A stretch of 64,000 bases of DNA from Brachypodium distachyon (Eukaryota > Streptophyta > Magnoliopsida > Poales > Poaceae), in NCBI RefSeq assembly GCF_000005505.3, contig NC_016133.3, forward strand, positions 37,971,237 through 38,035,236, written 5' to 3'. The notes under the pieces are model-generated. The model worked only from the letters and a program-made list of their open reading frames with translations, had not been told where the DNA came from and did no database searches. A program made the position numbers and the translations under genes. Below, piece by piece: positions 57,601-64,000 of this stretch. Within the stretch, counting starts at the first letter, position 1. The number at the start of each line of letters is the position of its first letter.

Positions 57601-58654
57601 CTCAGTTGGGTCGAAGAGCGGATGTACAATGCCACTATCTACGTCCAAATCATCAATGAATAATCGATTCACAATGCCAAGAGCGGGATTTAAGTTTGTT
57701 GCGCCAGATCATCAACTCCCCGATTTAGGCAAAGCTTCAACGCGGAAGCGTGTACACATCGGTTCACTTTAATTAGAGTGCAGCAAGCAGGTAGGAGTAG
57801 ACGAAGCCGCAGACAGCTGAGCAAAGGCACAACCAGCTCGCACGTCCGTTCCTGCCCATGGCGCGCGTCACATGTGCTTCGCAGTATGATCCAAGCTCAC
57901 AAGTTCACACAAACACGCTCTGCCTCCGTTATTAGCGCTACAAAGCGCATCAGACTACCAAAGCGGCAGGAAAAGTTCCCTGTGTGGACAGAGGGAAGGA
58001 GGCTTTCTGTGCAGTGCACACCATTTCTTGGCATTGCCATTTTCTTCTGTCCCTATACCTGCCATTCGCCTTTTATGGCGCAAAAGATTTCTCCTTGGGA
58101 AGAGCAGAGCACATTTTCCTGGGGGGGCGGCGACGCAAAGGCGAGCTCTCTCCGATCCCATGACTACAAGAAAGCAGTAAGCTTAGAAAAGAGAGGGGGT
58201 AAAAGGGGAGGAAAGCAATGGAGACAGGAAAGCTCTCCTCTCCTCTCCTCTCCTGCTTGTGTCAAAGCTGAAGGTAGCCTAGCAACGGGCGAGTGAGTGC
58301 TGCTCCACTCGAGTGTGGGGAATAGAAGAGCGAGAAAAAGGGAGGAGCGAGTGCATTTCCTTTCCTTTTGCTCCTTTGCGCTTTTTCTTGTAGCGGTTTG
58401 TTCCTTCCTTCTTCGCGTTCTTGGTTCTTGGTCCTCTCTGCACGCAAAGGATCGCTTGTCTTTGTTGCTCCGTGTCTCTGAGCCAGTGCACTCTGCTTCT
58501 TGGACCGCTTCTTGTTGGTTCTTGACAAGAGAAATTCTCCATTCCTTCCTTCCTCGCTCCTTTTCTCGAGTGGATTGGACTGGACTGGACTCTGGAGAGG
58601 GTGAGTGAGTGAGTAAGTGAGGTGAGGTGAAGAGTTTGGTTTCTTGCAAGGAGG
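54601..58654. other. Intergenic region and leader of the transporter gene
   Basis: No gene is supported. A small MITE lies at 56950-57041. The last 450 bp before the start codon hold a CTCTCCTCTCCT tract (58230-58260) and GTGAGTGAGTGAGTAAGTGA just before the ATG, as in many cereal 5' leaders; the minus-strand frames here are antisense artefacts. No convincing TATA box was found. Confidence 0.5.
56950..57041. mobile_element. Stowaway-like MITE, 92 bp, degraded ends
   Basis: TAAGCGTCTAAGATTTAGTA pairs with TACAAAATCTGAGACACTTA; TA on both sides (56948-56949, 57042-57043). The outermost CTCACTACG and GTCGAAGGAAG have drifted. Confidence 0.75.
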
Positions 58655-61600
58655 ATGGCCGGAGGAGGGGCGGCGCCGCCGCCGAAGCAGGAGGAGATGC
58701 ACCCGCACGCTGTGAAGGACCAGCTGCCCAGCGTGTCCTACTGCATCACAAGCCCACCACCGTGGCGTACGTCTCTTTCTCAGCATCAATGTTGGGATAT
58801 TGTTCCATGTACTTTGGCATTTATGTTCTCACGGTGCTGATTTGTCCCCCTGATGACTTGACGTTGATGTTTCTATTGTCGTTGTGAATCTTTGATGGAT
58901 TCTGATTTCCAATCGCTTTGGCTTGGTAGATGTCACCTAACTAATTGATGATTTTGCTTTATTCTGCGCAGCTGAGGCCGTCATACTTGGATTCCAACAC
59001 TACCTCGTGATGCTGGGTACATCTGTCATCATACCAAGTGCTCTTGTTCCCCAGATGGGAGGCGGAAATGTGAGCCCCCTCGTCACCTGAAAACAACTCC
59101 ATCTCTTAAATCTTGGTGGCCTTCACTTGCTCGACATGTTACTGGAAAATGCTGAGAAATGTACTGTACAAGATTTGAGTTCTTTCTGCATGCCAAACTG
59201 CTAAACTATAGCTGCACCTAATTGCAGGATGAGAAGGCCCGGGTGATTCAGACGCTGCTGTTCGTCGCCGGCATTAACACCTTGTTCCAGTCGTTCTTTG
59301 GGACTCGTCTACCTGCTGTGATGGGTGGATCCTACACCGTTGTTGCGCCGACAATTTCCATCATCTTGGCTGGCCGTTACAGCAATGAAACAGATCCTCA
59401 TGAGGTAATTCACGATGGAATGATCTACATAATGATGCTGCCATAGGCTCTATGTGATACCTTTGCGAAGAAATTTATTACCAGATTTTGTCACTGCTGT
59501 GTAGAAATTCCTGCGGACCATGCGAGGAACACAGGGCGCTTTCATCATTGCATCGACAATTCAGATCATACTTGGTTTTAGTGGCCTCTGGCGCAATGTA
59601 GTGAGGTAGGGATCGTACTCCTCTGCTTGCACTTGTTCTTGTATACTGTACTACTGCAGACTGCAGTGTTTCAGTTTGACTGCAGTTGTAGACTGTACTG
59701 TTTCACTTTGTGGCTTGACTGTCACTCAAAACTTTCACAGATTGCTAAGTCCATTGTCTGCTGTTCCTCTGATATCACTTGCTGGATTTGGGCTGTATGA
59801 GCTTGGTTTTCCAGGGGTAAGTAAGCTCACTATTTCCATTGAAGAGTTCACATGTGGTTGCTTCATGATTCTTTTTCATCTTTCCTGTTATCCACCTGAC
59901 TATACGACTGACTTGCCTACAGGTTGCCAAATGTGTTGAAATTGGGCTTCCAGAAATCATTCTACTACTCATATTTTCTCAGGTACTAGCATCCTTTCAT
60001 TATGTCTTTTCTAGTAGAGTTACTCTTGAAGATGGTGTACTAATTGCATTTGTCTTTGCTGCAGTATTTACCTCATCTTATACATGTGGCAAAACCTGTG
60101 TTCGACCGATTTGCTGTGATTTTCACCATTGCTATTGTGTGGCTGTATGCATATATTCTCACTGTTAGCGGCGCATACAACAACGCCCCACTGAAGACAC
60201 AAGTGCACTGTCGAGTTGACCGCTCTGGACTTATCGGTGGAGCTCCTTGGTAAGGAATTACTGATGATTGCATCCCATTTTTGTGAACCCTTGTGGTGAT
60301 GTTAAGTTATAGAAGTGCTTAAAAAAATATATTTTTAGATGCTCAAGTGCTTAAAAAATATTGCAGGATAAGAGTGCCGTATCCTTTCCAATGGGGCGCT
60401 CCGACATTTGATGCTGGTGAATGCTTTGCAATGATGATGGCATCATTTGTTGCTCTTGTAGAGGTTTGTATTTACAGCTTTTTCTGAAAGTTACAATACA
60501 AGGTGATGTTACCTTGCTAGTAGCCGGCTATAATTAACCATCTCATAACCAATGTGCTACCTTTCAGTCAACAGGGACCTTTGTTGCTGTGTCAAGATAC
60601 GCTAGCGCAACTATGATACCTCCCTCAATTCTTGGTCGGGGCATCGGTTGGCAGGTAAATAAGCTGGTTATTAGTTATTACACACTGAAACTGAAACCGT
60701 TGCCTTTTGTTTTGTTAGTACATTTTGTTGACTACTGTTGGGTATCATCTGCAGGGTATCGGAACTTTACTAGGTGCATTTTTCGGGACGGCCAATGGGA
60801 CTGCAGTGTCAGTGTAAGTGCTATGTTACAACCCAGTGAAACCAGTAGCACTTGATATCCCCCCTCTTTTAAAAGTGAAACCTTGATTGCTTGGCTTACA
60901 TCTTAAGTATTTCTATTGATTTTTTCAGTGAAAATGCTGGTTTACTAGCACTGACACATGTTGGCAGCCGGAGAGTAGTGCAAATATCTGCTGGCTTCAT
61001 GATTTTCTTCTCTATTCTTGGTAATGTTCCATGTCATTTCTAAAATTTGGTACGGAAGTTTTCCAGTGTATATTTGCAGAAAGCAAACGTGAGAAACACT
61101 GATGGGCAGTAATCACATCAGAGCAAAGATTATTTATTTCTGATTGTAATGTTGTGATTCTAATTTGATATCCACCTGTAATTTGATAAATGCTACTCCC
61201 TCCGATTCTAAATTGTTGTCGAAATATTACATGTATCTAGACGCCTTTTAAGAATAGATACATCCATAATTAGGCAATTTTGAGTCAAGAATTTAGGATC
61301 AGAGGGAGTACTCCAGTACTCAGCTGATGTGCTGTATAACAGAGTATTTCCCTTTTTGCAGCTAAACTATGTTATTCTGATAATTTTTTGTGTGGTTAAA
61401 CCAGGGAAATTTGGAGCCATTTTTGCGTCAATTCCATTGCCAATATTTGCTGCCCTCTACTGCATTTTCTTTGCATATATTGGTAACTCCAGACTTATAT
61501 CATTGCCCAACAAAGTTCATCTATTCAATTGTTTCCAGCACTTAGTTGTGCTGCATTGCAGCCCAAACTTATCACTTCTTCCATTTGCAGGTGCCTGTGG

Positions 61601-62071
61601 TCTCAGCTTCCTCCAGTTCTGCAATCTCAACAGCTTCAGGACCAAGTTCATCGTGGGGTTCTCCTTCTTCATGGGCTTATCAGTTCCTCAGTACTTCAAC
61701 GAGTACACATCGGTTGCTGGTCATGGCCCGGTGCACACCGGCGCTCGATGGGTACGCCGACAGTCTTATTCCCATCCTCCGTAACGAACAGGTCACCGCT
61801 AAATCACCTGCATGTTGCTAATAGGAATTGCTTTCTTTTGTTTTTTCGACAGTTCAACGACATGATAAACGTGCCATTCTCGTCGAAACCGTTCGTGGCG
61901 GGTATCGTGGGATACTTCCTGGACAACACGATGCACAGGCGCGACAGCGCGGTGCGGAGGGACAGGGGGTACCACTGGTGGGACAAGTTCAGGAGCTTCA
62001 AGACGGACACCAGGAGCGAGGAGTTCTACTCTCTGCCCTTCAACCTGAACAAGTTCTTCCCTTCGGTGTGA
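58655..62071 (+). CDS. Nucleobase-ascorbate transporter (NAT/NCS2 family)
   Basis: Fourteen exons, all with GT..AG introns, give 533 aa, the normal plant NAT length: 58655-58766, 58972-59069, 59228-59404, 59505-59605, 59741-59816, 59923-59982, 60065-60249, 60367-60463, 60568-60654, 60755-60813, 60929-61020, 61405-61482, 61591-61751, 61853-62071. Phases agree at every junction. Signatures: the QH motif in helix 1 (GFQHYLVMLGT), ESTGTFVAVSRYASAT and the NAT signature region ENAGLLALTHVGSRR. It ends WWDKFRSFKTDTRSEEFYSLPFNLNKFFPSV. NAT proteins are multi-pass plasma-membrane carriers for purines, uracil or related compounds; the plant substrate is often unproven. It most resembles the Arabidopsis NAT6 type by its Gly/Pro-rich N-terminus. 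A MITE sits in intron 11. Apparently intact and unrelated to the P450 cluster. Confidence 0.96.
61196..61308. mobile_element. Stowaway MITE in intron 11 of the transporter
   Basis: CTCCCTCCGATTCTAAATT pairs with AATTTAGGATCAGAGGGAG; TA on both sides (61194-61195, 61309-61310). Body shared with 8755 and 14869. Confidence 0.93.
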
Positions 62072-64000
62072 TGATCGATCTGAGCGCGCATAGCCTCCTC
62101 GAGCTGAAAGGAGGGTGGAGCTGAAATTCCATGGTCAGTCTGGACGTTGGCTCGATCGATGGTTTTGTAAATCCGGGGGTTCGTTGGATTGGATTGGATT
62201 GACTGGCTGGAGGTCCGTTTTGACAGGCCTTGTCTGTCAGGCATGTGCTGCTGACAGTTAGTAGCATTTTCTGTCTGAAGACTTTTTCCAGTAATGTAGG
62301 CTGAGGCTTCGTTGTGCCAAAAAAATAGAATCATCGGCGGACCGGGACAGTCCTTGCAGTTTCTGCAGCATCTCTCTAAATTCTAATGAGCAAAATTGTT
62401 CGCATCTTTGGGTGATAAATTTGCTAAGGGCATGACAAATACTAGGGGTTGATATACAGAAAAGGCTACTCACTCACCGTTTGCTTCAGGCTGCCCACTC
62501 ATTCCAACGAGTCGCGGGCGCCGCTCACGCGCAGCAGCCGCATGAACGCCGCGGACGGCGGAGGCGGGAGGCGGCCTGGGGCACGCCATCGGCTTCGGCT
62601 TCGCCTCTTCGGTGCCCTTCTGAATTCTAGCCGAGGCCGGGCCGTCCATCGCATCTGGCCGCAAATTCCTTTTTCTTTTCTTATATAGGGAAAACCAGAT
62701 TTTAATCACCCGACGCTTAAACTTTACTAGAGGCCCAAGCACAAGCTGCTGAGCTGTTGAGTACAGGCCGAATGCAAAATCTGTGATCTGTGGGCTATCA
62801 TCAGCCCAACTGCAAGTCATAAGGGGAAAAGGCCTTCGACTATTCCTAAACCTGCACTTTATTCGAGGAAATTGTTGGCCCATCAACAGATCAAGTGGCA
62901 ATCCATTTTTTTTACAGCAAAGAATCTTCAAGTGGCAATCCATTGGTGGCATGCTCCAACAAAATCAGTTCGATTCCCTCAAAAAAAAAATTATCGGTTC
63001 GACGAAGATGGGGGCGACTTTGGCAGCTTACACAACATTTTTTCGTGAAAACAAATCTAGAAAAAGTAGCAGAAAAAAATTAAAATTAATATATTAGAGT
63101 AAAGTATTGTGTAATTTATGCATAGAATAAAAAACTTAGGAAACCATAGAATACGATAAATTCGAATTTTACTTTTTAAAAATTATTTTGAAATCCAGTT
63201 TTTTCCAATAATTTTTTGGTATACTCTTGATCTTTTTATTTCTATTATTTTCGGGCTTTCCTACTTTATTTATACTTATATGTTTTTGCATGTTTCCTTG
63301 CAAGTCTTCATTTCTTAATGTTATTTTGAATAGATTTAAAGTTCCCTGTGAAAGCATCTTTAGCATTTGTTTTCTGAACTTAAAAAATTGTCATATACTT
63401 TTCTCTAATTTAAAGTTCTTTGTTTACTTCGCATTTTGTCACTTTTTTTTAGAATTATGGGACTTTTATGTTGACTAAGATATTGCGTGTGCGAAACCTC
63501 CACGCCATCATTAAACCGCTTCCAGTGTGGAAAATGAACATATCTAGACATTTAAGGATCCAAAAAAATTTAGTCTTAGAGTTGAGAGACCGATCTTAGA
63601 TTTTGGCTATTTTCCAAAAATACAAAAGAAAATTTATATATTGCTGTGCAGTTTATGACCGTTGCTCCATAGGCTTTTCCAGTGGCTGATCACTTAAATT
63701 GTTCTTGAACCATCCCCGTTTCCAACTTGAAACTAAATCTGAAGACAGCAAATGAAATTAACGCTGAAACCAACAAATAAAACTCAGCCTCAAGCTACAT
63801 TTTGAAAGCAGCACTTGGGACGTCCGGGCGCTTGCTCGGTAAAGTCCCAAAGGTTCAGTGAACCGGAAAAGCAAGGCAGCAGCATTCTAAGCAGATCGTC
63901 CGTGCATAAAGCTACATTTCACAGAACACCAGAGAAGGTTACAATTGCCTGGTTGTTAGGACGCAACAGTTTGTGGCATTTGGAGCATTAGCATACATGA
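62072..64000. other. 3' flank of the transporter and intergenic DNA
   Basis: The 3' UTR probably extends a few hundred bases (no clear AATAAA). A GC-rich patch at 62510-62660 and a very AT-rich stretch at 63040-63480 show no gene-like frame, tRNA or transposon end that I can support. Confidence 0.5.

Noticed and set aside
58164..58789. Minus-strand frames of up to 175 codons
   Set aside because: Antisense to the leader and first exon of the transporter gene; low-complexity CT/GA tract keeps them open.

Overview
This window is nuclear DNA of a grass, most likely a Pooideae cereal of the wheat/barley/oat type. The evidence is intron-rich plant genes with GT..AG borders, Stowaway MITEs with TA target duplications, nested Gypsy and Copia elements, 9-bp-flanked Mutator-like elements (MULEs), and a short LTR resembling the BARE/Angela type. 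The species call is inference. Domains and copies were identified by reading alone.

Layout. 1-8754: 5' part of a decayed Gypsy retrotransposon (minus strand), split in its pol region by a 3157-bp solo LTR (2287-5443) and itself inserted inside a Stowaway MITE. 8957-14228: a young, full-length but frameshifted Copia element (minus strand, 337-bp LTRs, TSD TTGTA) inserted in a relic of a membrane-protein gene (14234-14500). 14.5-20.2 kb: intergenic DNA with a 33-bp minisatellite. 20.2-31.3 kb: two tandem copies (A, B) of a gene for a small four-helix membrane protein of unknown function, each with long 3' introns, MITEs and LINE relics. 31.8-37.3 kb: an apparently intact CYP76-like cytochrome P450 gene followed by paralogue C. 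37.7-54.8 kb: a tandem copy of that P450-plus-membrane-gene module, heavily damaged. A 6-kb MULE sits in the P450 promoter, the P450 is a deleted pseudogene, paralogue D has lost its C-terminus, and a second MULE carrying a second solo LTR sits in D's 3' intron. 58.6-62.1 kb: an intact 14-exon nucleobase-ascorbate transporter gene (533 aa). The rest is intergenic.

How it fits together. The host content is a local expansion (at least five copies) of an unrecognised four-transmembrane gene family. These genes share an exon structure, a 3' exon and a TATA-like core promoter about 120-145 bp before the start codon. A P450 gene was co-duplicated with one of them. Nested target-site duplications give a relative order of insertions: the P450/membrane module duplicated, MULEs then entered the new copy, and LTR elements then entered the MULEs. 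The transporter gene is independent of this cluster.
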